DNA from: Haliangium sp963772315 | Lineage (GTDB): Bacteria; Myxococcota_A; Polyangia; Haliangiales; Haliangiaceae | Reading direction: 5' to 3' | NCBI GenBank assembly: GCA_963772315.1 | Contig: CAVYWJ010000003.1 | Coordinates: 62,001-126,000, forward strand | DNA length: 64,000 bases | Shown here: positions 18,326-28,239 of the stretch, one piece after another | Position numbering within the stretch: the stretch's first letter is position 1 | Layout: each line of letters opens with the position of its first letter | Program-made: the position numbers and the translations under genes | Notes under the pieces: model-generated | Told to the model about the DNA's origin: nothing | The model's database searches: none | Seen by the model: the letters and a program-made list of their open reading frames with translations, nothing else

Positions 18326-19534
18326 CTACGGCGTGATGTGGGTGCTCAGCGTGAACGTCGGGCGCTGGAAGCCCGATTCCAGGCAGCTATGATCGACGTT
18401 GACCTCGATGAAGCCGGACGGCGAGCTTTGCGTGCACTTGGTCCCGCCCACGATCTCGAACCACGGCAGGGGCGGGCTGACGTCGATCGTGATCGTGCCC
18501 AGCGCCGAGCCCGACGAGATCACGCTGGTCACGGCGTCGTCCTCGTAGACCTTCGTGGGCAAGGTCCCGTCTGCGAGATCGCTCGACTGCGTGGACTCCG
18601 AGGCGCCGCCCGAGTGCTGCACCTGGATCGTCCCCGTGGGCGGGAACGAGAAGTAGGCAGTGCCATCGACCGTGGCCGTGATGTCGATGCCGGTGCTCGT
18701 GGCCTGGGCCTGGATGGTCGCGGTGGCCTCGTGGTAGTTGCGGGGGGGCCCGCAGCCGTGCTCGTCCGAGCCGGTGACGGCCAGCACCAGCTCATCCGCG
18801 GCCGAGATCAGCGGGTCGTTGCCGAGTGGCAAGACCATGATCAGGGACGCCCAGCGCTCGTCGCACGTGTGGTAGTTGCCCACGCTCGAGCCGTGGACCT
18901 GGCCGTTGTAGAGGAAGTGCACACCGCGAGCCCAGGGCGCGCTGGCGTGATCGTCCACGAGGACCACGCGCAGCGCGGGATCCTGGTTCCACACCCACGA
19001 CAGCCCGCCCTCATGCGGCGACGGGCTCCAGCCGGGCGTGATCGGCGGCGTGACATCGACATGGATGTCCCAGAACCCGGGGTTGTCCTGGAAGTTCTGG
19101 CCGTCGTTGAAGCCGAGGTGCAGCGAGCCGCTGCTGCCGGCCGTGAACGAGGCCGACGGGCCCAGGCAGACGCGCGCGCCCTCGCGGCCGATCCTGCCCA
19201 CCAGCGAGCCGAAGCGACAGGCGGGCGCGATCGACAGCGGCCACGGCCCCTGGTTCAGGTCGCCGGCGCAGTCGAACGCCGTCCCGCCGACCCACGGGGG
19301 GTTGCGGCCGGCGCCGAAGCAACCCACGCTCACGGTGCTGCCCTCGGCGACCTGGATGCCGGTGTCGACCCACCAGTCGAGGGGATTGCCGGTGTTGGTG
19401 CGGTAGCCGACCAGGTGCACGTCCTGGGTGAGGGCCTGCTGCTCGGAGGCCACGTCCGCGGGCCCGGCGAGCGTGCACGCCGCGAGCGCGAGCCCCGCGA
19501 GCCCGCACGTGAAGAACCAGAATGCGTGTTTCAT
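18326..19534 (-). CDS. Secreted lipoprotein with PA-IL (LecA)-like domain
   Basis: 402-aa predicted lipoprotein starting MKHAFWFFTCGLAGLALAAC, with a lipobox at LAAC. Residues ~75-175 contain VAEGSTVSVGCFGAG and FTAGSSGSLHLGFNDG followed by NPGFWDIHVDV, the pattern of the galactose-binding PA-IL/LecA-like beta-sandwich. The C-terminal half (LVLAVTGSDEHGCG onwards) looks like further beta-sandwich material without a recognised family. By family it would be a surface or secreted carbohydrate-binding protein; sugar specificity cannot be read. Convergent with the monooxygenase; the next gene upstream on the same strand also encodes a large lipoprotein. Confidence 0.72.
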   Translation of the reverse strand: MKHAFWFFTCGLAGLALAACTLAGPADVASEQQALTQDVHLVGYRTNTGNPLDWWVDTGIQVAEGSTVSVGCFGAGRNPPWVGGTAFDCAGDLNQGPWPLSIAPACRFGSLVGRIGREGARVCLGPSASFTAGSSGSLHLGFNDGQNFQDNPGFWDIHVDVTPPITPGWSPSPHEGGLSWVWNQDPALRVVLVDDHASAPWARGVHFLYNGQVHGSSVGNYHTCDERWASLIMVLPLGNDPLISAADELVLAVTGSDEHGCGPPRNYHEATATIQAQATSTGIDITATVDGTAYFSFPPTGTIQVQHSGGASESTQSSDLADGTLPTKVYEDDAVTSVISSGSALGTITIDVSPPLPWFEIVGGTKCTQSSPSGFIEVNVDHSCLESGFQRPTFTLSTHITP

Positions 19535-19779
19535 GATTTCGAATCTGCTCCGGTCGAGTGGGCTTCGATTGGACATGAAACACGGCCGCTTGCCCAGCGC
19601 TCTGCGCGTCCATCGCGTCGCACGCGCCCGGCGCCTGGTCATCGCGCGCAACCAGCGTGAGCGAGACTGCAGCCCTGTCACGCCCAGGAGCCTGCGCCAC
19701 GTCGCGGCGACGAGGTGCAGGAAGACCCTCACCGTGCCTAACCCGAGATCGCCACCAGCTGGCGCGTGCTGGCGCGGCG

Positions 19780-21921
19780 TCAGTCGATCTGGAAGATGTA
19801 GACCGCGCCGCTGTCCACGGCCGCGTTGTCGTCCTGGTCGCCGTCCACGCCCTGCGCTGCGCTGTCCTCGTGGCGGGCCCCGATCGCGAGCACGTCGCCC
19901 GAGAGCGCCACGCCGTAGCCGAAGAGGTCGCCGGCGCCGGTGTTGGACGCCTTGAGGTATTCCGCCTGCTGCCAGGCCGTACCCGCGCGGTGGAACACGT
20001 AGACCGCGCCGCTCTCCCAGGCGGAGTAGTCGTCCTGGTTGCCGCCCACGCCTTGCGCCCCGCTGCTCTCGCCGCGGGCCCCGACCGCCAGCAGGTCGCC
20101 CGAGAGCGCCACGCTCCAGCCAAAGGCGTCGAGGAAGCCAGCGTTGGACGCCCCGAGGCAGGCCTCCTGCTGCCAGCCCGCGCCCGTGCGGCGGAACACG
20201 TAGACCACGCCGGCGTCCGAGACCGCGTTGCCGGACAGGTTGCCGTCCACGCCCAGCCATTCGCCGGCATAGCCGATGGCACCGATCGCGAGGGTGTCGT
20301 CCGAGAGCGCCACGCTCCACCCGAAGAAGTCCGCGCCGGCGGTTTCGGACGCCGCGAGGTGCTCCTCCTGCTGCCAGGCCGTGCCCGTGCGACGGAACAC
20401 GTAGACCGCGCCGCTGTCCGCGGGCGGGTCGTCGTCCGGCTCGCCGGCCACGTCGGGCGGCTCGTTGATCTCACGAGTGGCCCCGACCGCGAGGGCGTCG
20501 CCCGAGAGCGCCACGTCGAAGCCGAAGGCGTCGCCAGCGCGGGCGCCGGTGCTGGCGCCCTTGACGTAGGCCTCCTGCTGCCAGGCCGTGCCCGTGCGGC
20601 GGAACACGTAGACCGCGCCTCTGTCCACGGCCGTGTCGTCGTCCTGATCGCCGTCCACGCCCTGCGCTGCGCTGTCCTCGCCAGGGGCCCCGACCGCGAG
20701 GGTGTCGCCCGCGAGCGCCACGCTGGCGCCGAACTGGTCGCCGGCGCCGGTGTTGGACGCCTTGAGATAGACCTCCTGCTGCCAGGCCGTGCCGGTGCGC
20801 CGGAACACGTAGACCGCGCCGCTGTCCACGGCAGCGTTGTCGTCCTGATCGCCGCCCACGCCCTGCGACGCGCTGTTCTCGAGGTTCGCTCCGATCGCGA
20901 GGGTGTCGCCCGAGAGCGCCACGCGGTAGCCGAACTGGTCGCTGGCGCCGGGGTTGGACGCCTTGAGGTAGGCCTCCTGCTGCCAGGCCGTGCCCGTGCG
21001 GCGGAACACGTAGACCGCGCCGCTGCTGAAGATGGAGTCGTCGTCCTGGTCGCCGCCCGCGCCCTGCGCTGCGCTGGACTCGCCAAAGGCCCCGACCGCG
21101 AGGGTGTCGCCCGAGAGCGCCACGCTGCAGCCGAAGTCGTCGCCGGCGCCGGTGTTGGACGCCTTGCCGTACGCGCGCTGCACGACCTGGGGCGCACGGC
21201 GCAGGATCAGGCGGTACGTGCGCTGCCAGCCAAGCGGGCTGTCGACCACGATGTCGACCGGGTTGTCGCCCAGGCTCAGCGTGAGCTCCGCGCTCGGCGT
21301 GCCGCTGGCCACGGGCGTGCCCGCGATGGTCAGCGTGTCCCCGGCCGTGGCCACGGTCGCCGTCAGCGTGGCCGATTGCTGCGACAGGGGCAGCTCGACC
21401 ACATACTCATTCGTGCCTGGCACGAGCGTGATCACGGGCGCCATGCCGGACACGACCACGCTCGCCAGCGAGGCTCCCGTGCACGTGAGCTCGATCGTCG
21501 GATCCGCGCCCGCGATCACGCCGGCCTGGTTGCGCAGCGTGCACGGCAGGCTCGGATCCACCAGCGCCACGGTGTACGAGGCGCCGGTCGCGAGCCGGGT
21601 CTCGAACGCGAACTCCATGTCCTCCCGCACGGACAGCAGCTCGGAGTCACCGCCCAGGCGCAGCTCCAGGGCCACGGGTCCGAGCACGCCGATCGCTCGG
21701 CCGCGCACGGCGAAGTCTTCCGACAGCGCGTCCGGCATCGCGGCGTCCACGGGCTCTTGCGGAGATGGCTCATCGCCGCAGCTGACCGCGAGCACCGCCA
21801 ATGCCAGGATCGCAGCGCAGCCGAGCGCGGCCGCGCGGCCTCCGATTCCTGCGGCCGCCCGGCGGCGGTCGTTCGATGAAGACAGGTCCTGGTCAGACTT
21901 CGTCTGGTACGAGTTGCGCAT
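19780..21921 (-). CDS. FG-GAP beta-propeller lipoprotein with cadherin-like sandwich domain
   Basis: 713-aa exported lipoprotein. ATG 21921 is preceded by GAGGGGGA; the signal sequence is unusually far in (hydrophobic run at ~26-45, lipobox LAVSC). Next come a cadherin-like beta-sandwich (TLTIAGTPVASGTPSAELTL onwards) and seven FG-GAP/integrin-type repeats of ~57 residues, each with (D/F)xFG..VALSGD.LA(V/I)GA and GAVYVFRRTGTAWQQ. Seven blades make one closed propeller. Acidic QDDD/NQDD loops resemble calcium-binding loops of integrin alpha blades. Such proteins are frequent in myxobacteria; adhesion or surface display is likely but not shown. An upstream ATG at 21942 is less well supported. 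Confidence 0.82.
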   Translation of the reverse strand: MRNSYQTKSDQDLSSSNDRRRAAAGIGGRAAALGCAAILALAVLAVSCGDEPSPQEPVDAAMPDALSEDFAVRGRAIGVLGPVALELRLGGDSELLSVREDMEFAFETRLATGASYTVALVDPSLPCTLRNQAGVIAGADPTIELTCTGASLASVVVSGMAPVITLVPGTNEYVVELPLSQQSATLTATVATAGDTLTIAGTPVASGTPSAELTLSLGDNPVDIVVDSPLGWQRTYRLILRRAPQVVQRAYGKASNTGAGDDFGCSVALSGDTLAVGAFGESSAAQGAGGDQDDDSIFSSGAVYVFRRTGTAWQQEAYLKASNPGASDQFGYRVALSGDTLAIGANLENSASQGVGGDQDDNAAVDSGAVYVFRRTGTAWQQEVYLKASNTGAGDQFGASVALAGDTLAVGAPGEDSAAQGVDGDQDDDTAVDRGAVYVFRRTGTAWQQEAYVKGASTGARAGDAFGFDVALSGDALAVGATREINEPPDVAGEPDDDPPADSGAVYVFRRTGTAWQQEEHLAASETAGADFFGWSVALSDDTLAIGAIGYAGEWLGVDGNLSGNAVSDAGVVYVFRRTGAGWQQEACLGASNAGFLDAFGWSVALSGDLLAVGARGESSGAQGVGGNQDDYSAWESGAVYVFHRAGTAWQQAEYLKASNTGAGDLFGYGVALSGDVLAIGARHEDSAAQGVDGDQDDNAAVDSGAVYIFQID
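19783..21172 (-). repeat. Seven ~170-bp coding repeats (FG-GAP blades)
   Basis: Direct DNA repeats within the lipoprotein gene, one per propeller blade. The GAVYVFRRTGTAWQQ-coding block is almost identical at nucleotide level in five or six of them, so unequal recombination could change blade number. Confidence 0.75.
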
Positions 21922-22057
21922 CGGAGTCCCCCTCGAGTCCATGAGATGCAAGCCGCTCACTCCAGCCAGACACGGCAATCAGAGCAGCGGCTCGGTTGCA
22001 CGCAACATAGGCGTCGAGCTGCGAGAAGTCCATGACCGCCCCGGCGCCGGCCGGGCT

Positions 22058-23072
22058 TCAGGGCCCGGTCTGCTGCTTCTTGACGAACTGGGCGATGCTG
22101 TCGCTGATCGGGGCCAGCGCGGCCAGGGTTCCCTGGCTCACGCCGGCGCCGTGGGCAAAGAGCTCGAGCAGGCCCACGGTGCCGTCGGGACCGCGCAGCG
22201 GCATGCGCAGGGCGCTGTGCAGGCCTGCGCTCGCCGCGCGCGCGTCGCGGACATCGCAGCCCTCGCCGCCGAGCGCGGCGATCCAGGTGTCGTCGCCGCC
22301 GAGCGCGGCCAGGGGGCCCGAGCCGGCCGGAAAGCTGGTCGCGCGCAGCTCCGCGGCCAGGGTCTGTAGCTCGGTCGCTGGACTGGACCACGCGCACTGA
22401 CACGTGCAGCTCGCCGCTGGCCGGATGCAGCGTCCACAGCGCGCCGAGCTGCAACCCGAGCTCGGCGCCGACGATGCGCAGCATCTCGCTCGCGCCCTGG
22501 TCGAGCGACGAGGCCTTGATCAGCGCCTCGAGGATCGACTTCTGCACGGTCAGGCGCAGGTGGGCGAGCAGCCCCGCCGCGTGCTGATTCCATTTCTCGG
22601 TCATGGTGGAGGCCATCTGCAAGACCTCGGCGGGATCGAACGGCTTCCGCAGCACCAGGAGGTTGTCGGTGGTGCCGAAGCGCCGGGCGATGTGGTCCCA
22701 CGCGTAGTCGGAGTAGGCCGAGCAGATCACCGCTTGCAGGCTGCTGTCCTCCTCCCACAGCCGGGTGAGGGTCTCGACGCCGTCCCAGCCCGGGGGCATG
22801 CGCACATCGACGAACGCCAGCGCGTACGGCCGCCCCGCGCGGTGCGCCGAGCGCACCTTGTCCAGGGCCTCCGCGCCCTGGTACGCCGAGCTCAGGTCGA
22901 AGCTCTGCAGCGGCTTCTGGACGTCCGAGGGGCCGAAGATCGACGCCTCCAGCTCGTCGAGCTCGTCGCTCTCGGGCTCGGTGATGAGGATCTTGCGAAA
23001 ATCCTGATGGACGTCCTCGTTGTCATCGACGATGAGGATGGTCCGGTTCTTCGATCGCGCCGCATCAACCAT
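22058..23072 (-). CDS. Response regulator with GAF-like output domain (one-base frameshift)
   Basis: Two-component receiver protein. The N-terminal receiver (residues ~8-150) has the acidic pair in ILIVDDNEDVHQDF, the phospho-acceptor Asp in LAFVDVRMPPGWDG and the conserved Lys in LVLRKPFDPAEVL, with an insertion of ~30 residues after the first helix. A helical linker (LLAHLRLTVQKSILEALIKA) leads to a GAF-like domain (SEMLRIVGAELGLQLGALW, then DARAASAGLHSALRMPLRGP). No DNA-binding or enzymatic output is present. One extra base at ~22389 splits the GAF domain; read across it the protein is ~337 aa and ends QFVKKQQTGP. Its start overlaps the kinase stop by 8 bp. Confidence 0.78.
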
Positions 23073-25243
23073 GCGTCTTCTCTCCGTGCTGGCGTGGAAT
23101 CTCCACGGTGAACACCGCCCCTGCGCCGGGCCCATCGCTGTGCGCGAACAGAGATATGCCCATCTCCCGCGCCGTGATCGCGCTGCCATGGAGGCCGAAG
23201 CCGTGGCCGTCCTTGCGGGTCGTGAAGCGATGATGAAAGAGCCGCGCGAGGTTGTCGGCGGAGACGCCGATCCCGTTGTCGATGATCTGGATGCGCACCA
23301 CGCCCGCCCGCGGCTCGTCCAGCCGGACCTCGAGCGTCCGCTCCGGGCGCGCGCTCGCGCTCAGCGCGTGCTTGGCGTTGCTGATCAGGTTGATCAGGAT
23401 CTGCAGGAGCTTGTGCTTCTCGGTCGACACCGGCGATACCGCGGCGAGCGCGCGCACCACCACCGCGCCGGCGCGCTCCAGGCCGGCCGCGTTGATGCGC
23501 AGCGCGTCCTCGAGCAGGTCGCTCACCGCGATGTCCTCGACCAGGTGCGTGGCGCCCGCGTAGCTCTGCTGCACGGTCACGATATGGCGAATATGGTCGA
23601 TGTTCTTGTCGAGCGCCGCGAGCTCGGCGAGCACCACCTGGCGCTCGCTCTCGACGTGCTCGGACAGCTTGATGAGGTACCGGGGGATGTTCTTGCCCGC
23701 GGGATCGCTGGTGAGATAGGTGGCGAGGTCCGCCTGGTGCGCGGACAGCAGCCCCGCGGCCTGCACCAGCTTGCCGATGCGCGAGCTGCGCAGGTGGTGG
23801 CTCACCATCGCGGCGGAGACGTTGACGCTGTTGAGGACGTTGCCGACGTTGTGCAGGACATTGCCGGCGACCTCGGCGCGCCCGGCCCGATGCGCTGCCT
23901 CGAGCAGCTGCCGCTGCGCCTCGCGGAGCTCGGCCGTGCGCGCCTCGACCCGGCGCTCGAGCTGGTCGTGGGCCCGCTGCAGCAGCTCGTTGGCCTGGCG
24001 GAGGTCGGAGGCGCGGTGCTCGAGGTCGCTGATCAGCGTCTGGATGTGCTCGGCCATGGTGTTGAACACCTGGCCCAGGCGGCCGAGCTCGTCCGACGAG
24101 GTGACGGGGACCCGGCTGGCGAAGTCGCCGGCCATGATGCTCTCGCTGGCCGCGGTCATCAGGCGGAGCGGCGCCACGATGGTGCGGCTCAGCAGGGCGA
24201 TCGAGCCGATGGCGGCCATGACCATGAGCGCGATCGCCGCGACGATGGCGAGGATCGCCCGCCGCGACGCCTCCTGCACCGTGGCCTCGAGCTCGCGTGA
24301 CGCCGCGGTCGCCATCGACACCGTCACCACCAGGCCGAGGCGCCAGTCGATGTTGTCCAGGGGCTGGAACGCGACGTACTTGGAGTCGCCCTTGATGTCG
24401 ACGGTGCGCACCGTGGCCGCGCCCAGCGCCATCTCGTCGATGGCCGCGTCCAGGGTCACGCTGTCCGAGCGTCCGAGATCGATGAGGCCGCGCGGGGTGT
24501 ACGCCTCGGGCGCGGCCAGCTCCACGCGGCCTTGCGGCGGCGCGCCGATCAGCCGCTCGGTGGAGTCGATGATGAACGTGTAGCTGCCGGGGATGAGCGA
24601 GCGCTGGTTGAACTGGGTGATGAGGTCGGTCACCGAGAGCGCCACCCCGGCGTGGCCCCAGAAGCTCGCCGCCGCGATAGATCGGGCTCAGCGCGTCGAC
24701 CATCAGCTCGTAGCTGGCGGCCAGCGGGTTCTCGTACACCACGCCCCAGTAGCCCTCGCCCGGGCGCCCGTCCTGCGCGCGCCGCTGCTGGCCCAGGTGC
24801 GCTTGCATCTGGCCGCTGCCTGTGCGCCCGTCCTTGCCCTGGTACCACCCCGCCCCGCCCTCGGCGACGATGAAGACGAACGGCGAGCTGCGCACCGTGG
24901 CGTGGAACGACTGCAAGAACGTGGCGATGTCGTGGTCCTCGGCCTGGTGGTCGGCGTGCTCCTGCATCCGGCCGATGACCGCGCTGGCGTAGATCGCCGC
25001 GTCCCTGGCGTGGGCCAGCCGGGCCTCCAGGGCGCGCCGCTGCTCGCGCACCAGCGACAGCAGGTAGCCCTCGGTCTGCTGGGCCAGGATGCGCTCGCCG
25101 TCGTGCTGGATCTCGGTGCGCAGCGCGCCCAGGGTGCGGCTCGTGGCCACCAGCAAGAACACGCTCAGCACGACCGTGACCGCGGCGAACACCATGATGA
25201 TCTTGTGCCACAGGAGCAATCGCATGGGGCCCATCGTGCGCAC
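23065..25243 (-). CDS. Membrane sensor histidine kinase (one-base frameshift)
   Basis: Sensor kinase of ~725 aa once the extra G in the run 24656-24659 is removed. Order: TM1 (KIIMVFAAVTVVLSVFLLVA), a large periplasmic sensor region of ~280 residues, TM2 (AILAIVAAIALMVMAAIGSI), HAMP, coiled coil, a histidine-acceptor region with the phospho-His in GNVLHNVGNVLNSVNVS, and a HATPase domain with N box (LISNAKHAL), DNGIGV and G-rich DGHGFGLHGS. GTG 25243 is chosen because GGAG lies 9 nt upstream; ATG 25234 and 25225 are alternatives. It sits between a solute-binding protein and a response regulator, in one operon. Confidence 0.82.
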
Positions 25244-25249
25244 GTGCGC

Positions 25250-26662
25250 TCACTCCGCTGTCGGGGCGGCGCCCGCTTGGGATGCGAGGATGGTCAGCCA
25301 CGCGGCCTGCGCCTCGGCCAGCGCCTGGGTCGCCGTGGCCTTGCCCTCCAGGGCGGAGACCAGGCTCTTGCTCAGGGCGTCGAGGAGCTCCGGCGTCCTG
25401 GGCAGGGTGGGCCACGCCACCGTGTGCTCCAGGGACGCTCGCTTGGCCGCGCTCACCTCGGGCGCGAAGCGCTGGTACTCCTCCGACTGCAGCACCGAGC
25501 GGCGGGTGGGATCGCAGCCGCCGGTGGCCAGGTTGAGCTTCAGCGCGATATCGGGCCGGGTAGCGAAGGCGACGAACGCGCGCGCGGCCTCGGGCTCGCG
25601 GCTGCGCGCGGCCACGGCGATGGCCAGCCCGGCGTTGAGCGCCGAGGCCCGGCGCGCGTGCTCGCCCGTGCCCAGGGGCATCTGCACGGCGCCCCAGTCG
25701 CCGCGGATGGTCGATTGCTGGGCGTCCTCGGCCATGATGCCGAGATCGGTCCACTGCTCCACCATGGCCACGCGGCCCGAGAGGAACGCCAGGCGCGAGG
25801 CGTCGAAGTCGGTCTCGACCGGCGTGGGCAGCGCGTACTGCGCGTGGGCGAGCAGCGCCTCCAGGGCGGCCTGCGCCTCGGCGCTGTCGAGCGTCGGGCG
25901 ACCACGCTCGTCGAGCAGCCGGCCGCCGTGGGTGGCCAGCCGGTTCATGTAGCTCGAGATGATCAGCACCGGCGCGGGATGCGCCATGATGGCGGCGCCG
26001 TAGACGCCACGCGCCTTCTCGCCCTCGGTGATGGTCCTTGCCACCCGCAGGTAGTCGTCCCAGGTGTCCGGCGGCGCGAGCCCGTACTTGGCGAGCAGCG
26101 ACTTGCGATAGAAGAGCACGTGGGTGTCGCCGTCGAACGGCAGGCTCCAGCGCCGGCCCTTGTACAAGCTGTAGGCGTCGTACAGGCTGGGAATGAAGTC
26201 GTCGGGCTGGACCTCGGGGCGGCTGGCGATCAGATCGGTGATGTCCATCAAGACACCGCGCTCGACCAGGCGCGCGATGTCGGTATAGAACGTGAGGAGC
26301 ACGTCGACCTCCGGCGCGCTGGCGCCGAGGTCGCTCTCGATGGCCTCGGCGAGGTGCTCGTAGCTCACCACCTTGACCTGGACGATGGCGCCGGTCTCCT
26401 CCTGGAACCAGCGCGCCAGGGACTCGGCCGAGCGAACGTGCGGGGTGATGGTGAGGTGCACGATGCGCTTGCCGGCGATCGGGCTGGAGGCTGGCAGGTC
26501 GGCGGCGGCGGCGCGCGCGCCTGGCTGATCTGCGACATCGGCCGGGTCGCCGGCGCGCGCCAGGAGCAGCCAGGCAGCGAGGCCGCCGAGCACCGCCAGC
26601 GCGGCCAGGGAGCCGGCCAGCACGAGCACGCGATTCCGGGGATGGGATGAGTCGTTGTTCAT
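25250..26662 (-). CDS. Membrane-anchored extracellular solute-binding protein
   Basis: 470-aa family 1 (sugar-type) substrate-binding protein. An N-terminal hydrophobic segment (VLVLAGSLAALAVLGGLAAWL) without a lipobox suggests a membrane anchor. The mature part has SBP features: ITPHVRSAESLARWFQEET, EVDVLLTFYTDIARLVERG, YDAYSLYKGRRWSLPFDGD and LNAGLAIAVAARSREPEAAR. No ABC permease or ATPase gene is near. It is the first gene of a three-gene operon with the histidine kinase (6-bp gap) and response regulator, which suggests it presents a ligand to the kinase's periplasmic domain, as ChvE or TorT do, and does not serve transport. Confidence 0.8.
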   Translation of the reverse strand: MNNDSSHPRNRVLVLAGSLAALAVLGGLAAWLLLARAGDPADVADQPGARAAAADLPASSPIAGKRIVHLTITPHVRSAESLARWFQEETGAIVQVKVVSYEHLAEAIESDLGASAPEVDVLLTFYTDIARLVERGVLMDITDLIASRPEVQPDDFIPSLYDAYSLYKGRRWSLPFDGDTHVLFYRKSLLAKYGLAPPDTWDDYLRVARTITEGEKARGVYGAAIMAHPAPVLIISSYMNRLATHGGRLLDERGRPTLDSAEAQAALEALLAHAQYALPTPVETDFDASRLAFLSGRVAMVEQWTDLGIMAEDAQQSTIRGDWGAVQMPLGTGEHARRASALNAGLAIAVAARSREPEAARAFVAFATRPDIALKLNLATGGCDPTRRSVLQSEEYQRFAPEVSAAKRASLEHTVAWPTLPRTPELLDALSKSLVSALEGKATATQALAEAQAAWLTILASQAGAAPTAE

Positions 26663-26865
26663 CGGCGCGGGTCTGGTCGGATAGCAGCCAAACGGCCGCT
26701 CCACCTGCCGATCATCATACTGCAGCTCGCGCTCCGGCAACGCGGTCAATTCCCCCGGCCGCCCGGACAGGCCCACGCCCGGGCCACCGAAGAAGCGCCG
26801 AGCCGGGCAACGCAGTGCCCGTGCGCCACGGTTCCGCGACGGAACCGGCGCCCCTGGTTCACGCG

Positions 26866-27934
26866 TCAGTTCTTCGCACGCTCGTACTGCTGCGGCCACG
26901 ACACGTCCGCGTGGAGCTTCCTTGGCGGCGCGCAGCGGCCAGTACGGATCCCGCAGCAGCTCGCGGGCGAGGATGACGACGTCCGCCTGTCCGGTGCGCA
27001 GCACGTGCTCGGCCTGCATCGCGGAGCGGATCATCCCCACCGCGCCGGTGAGGAGGCCGGTGTCGCGGCGGACCTTCTCGGACAGCGGTGTCTGGTAACC
27101 CGGCCCCACCGGAATCTTCACCCCGGGCACCGCGCCGCCCGACGAGCAGTCGATGAGGTCCACGCCCTCGCTGGCCACCAGCCGCGCCAGCGCGACCGAG
27201 TCCTCGACCGTCCAGCCCCCCTCCACCCAGTCCGTGGCGGAGATGCGCATGAACAGCGGCTGCGACGCCGGCCACTTGGCCCGCACCGCGCGCGTCACCT
27301 CCAGCGCGAAGCGCGCGCGGTTCTCGAACGTCCCGCCGTAGCGGTCGGTCCGTTTGTTCGACAGCGGCGACAGGAACTCATGCATCAGGTAGCCGTGCGC
27401 CGCATGCAGCTCGATGACCTGGAACCCCGCCGCCTGCGCCCGCACGGTCGCGTCTGCGAACGCTGTCACCACCCGCGCGATGCCGGCCTCGTCCAGCGCC
27501 GCTGGCTCCGGATAGCCGCTATCGAACGCCTCCGCGGTCGGCCCCACCGGCGTCCAGCCGCCGTTCTCCGGCGCCACCCGGGAGCCCGGCTCCCAGGGCC
27601 GAGGCGTCGAGGCCTTGCGACCCGCGTGCGCCAGCTGCACCCCTGACGCGGCCCCGTGCTGGTGCAGGAAGCGGGTGATGCGCGCCAGCGTCTCCACGTG
27701 CGCGTCCTTCCACAGCCCCAGGTCCTGGGGCGAGATGCGGCCCTCGGGCGCCACGGCCGTGGCCTCGGTGAGCACCAGCCCCGCGCCTCCCACGGCGCGG
27801 CTGCCCAGGTGGACGACATGCCACTCGTTGGCGAAGCCGTCATCGCTCGAGTACTGGCACATGGGCGAGACGACGACGCGATTGCGCAACGTGATGTCGC
27901 GCAGCTTCAAGGGGGTAAACAACAGACTGCTCAT
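26866..27934 (-). CDS. NADH:flavin oxidoreductase, Old Yellow Enzyme (YqjM-like; one-base frameshift)
   Basis: FMN-dependent ene-reductase of ~355 aa. YqjM-type signatures are the N-terminal cysteine segment VVVSPMCQYSSDDG, QLAHAGRKAS, the His pair in ELHAAHGYLMHEFLSPLSNK with RTDRYGG, and the phosphate-binding VGMIRSAMQAEHVLRTGQAD. The frame breaks at ~26919 by one extra base; the corrected end reads ELHADVSWPQQYERAKN and stops at 26866, as in relatives. A GAGGACA ribosome-binding site precedes ATG 27934. By family it reduces activated C=C bonds of enals, enones or nitro compounds. Divergent from the GNAT gene. Confidence 0.88.
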
Positions 27935-28134
27935 GACGTGTCCTCGATCCGGCGTGAAGAATCCGGGGGCGTTGTAGTCGCCCTGGGCCGCGCGCGCAAG
28001 TCGCGCCCGTGATGCTCCGGAGGAGCGGCTCCGCGCGGAGCGCATCTCATGGAATCTGCCGGCAGGGCACGGCGGCCGGAACACCCTGCGGTTGCGAGCG
28101 AGCAGCAGCGCCTTTCGCTCCGGTCGCGCCGAGC

Positions 28135-28164
28135 TTGACAGCGTCTCTACTTTACTGGACAGTA
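28135..28164 (+). promoter_or_regulatory. Candidate promoter with overlapping operator palindrome
   Basis: In the 305-bp divergent gap between the ene-reductase and the GNAT gene, a consensus TTGACA (28135-28140) is followed by an AT-rich patch containing the inverted repeat TACTG-GA-CAGTA (28153-28164). A good -10 hexamer is not obvious at 17-18 bp. The palindrome resembles TetR- or MarR-type operators. It lies ~75 bp before the GNAT start. Confidence 0.35.
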
Positions 28165-28239
28165 TTTTCCCCAGGCGCAAGCCTGCGCGATCACACGCGA
28201 TCGTCGCCACCGAGCGTTCGCGTGCGGCGAGGAGATGAA

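Noticed and set aside
19657..21879. 740-codon plus-strand frame with repeated GVARERHA-type units
   Set aside because: The periodicity is the mirror image of the FG-GAP repeats on the minus strand, which give a sensible exported protein.
24593..26650. 685-codon plus-strand frame
   Set aside because: Antisense to the kinase and binding-protein genes; composition is low-complexity and no motif is present.
28153..28164. LexA/SOS box
   Set aside because: The palindrome TACTG-GA-CAGTA does not have the CTGT-N8-ACAG spacing, and no SOS gene is downstream.
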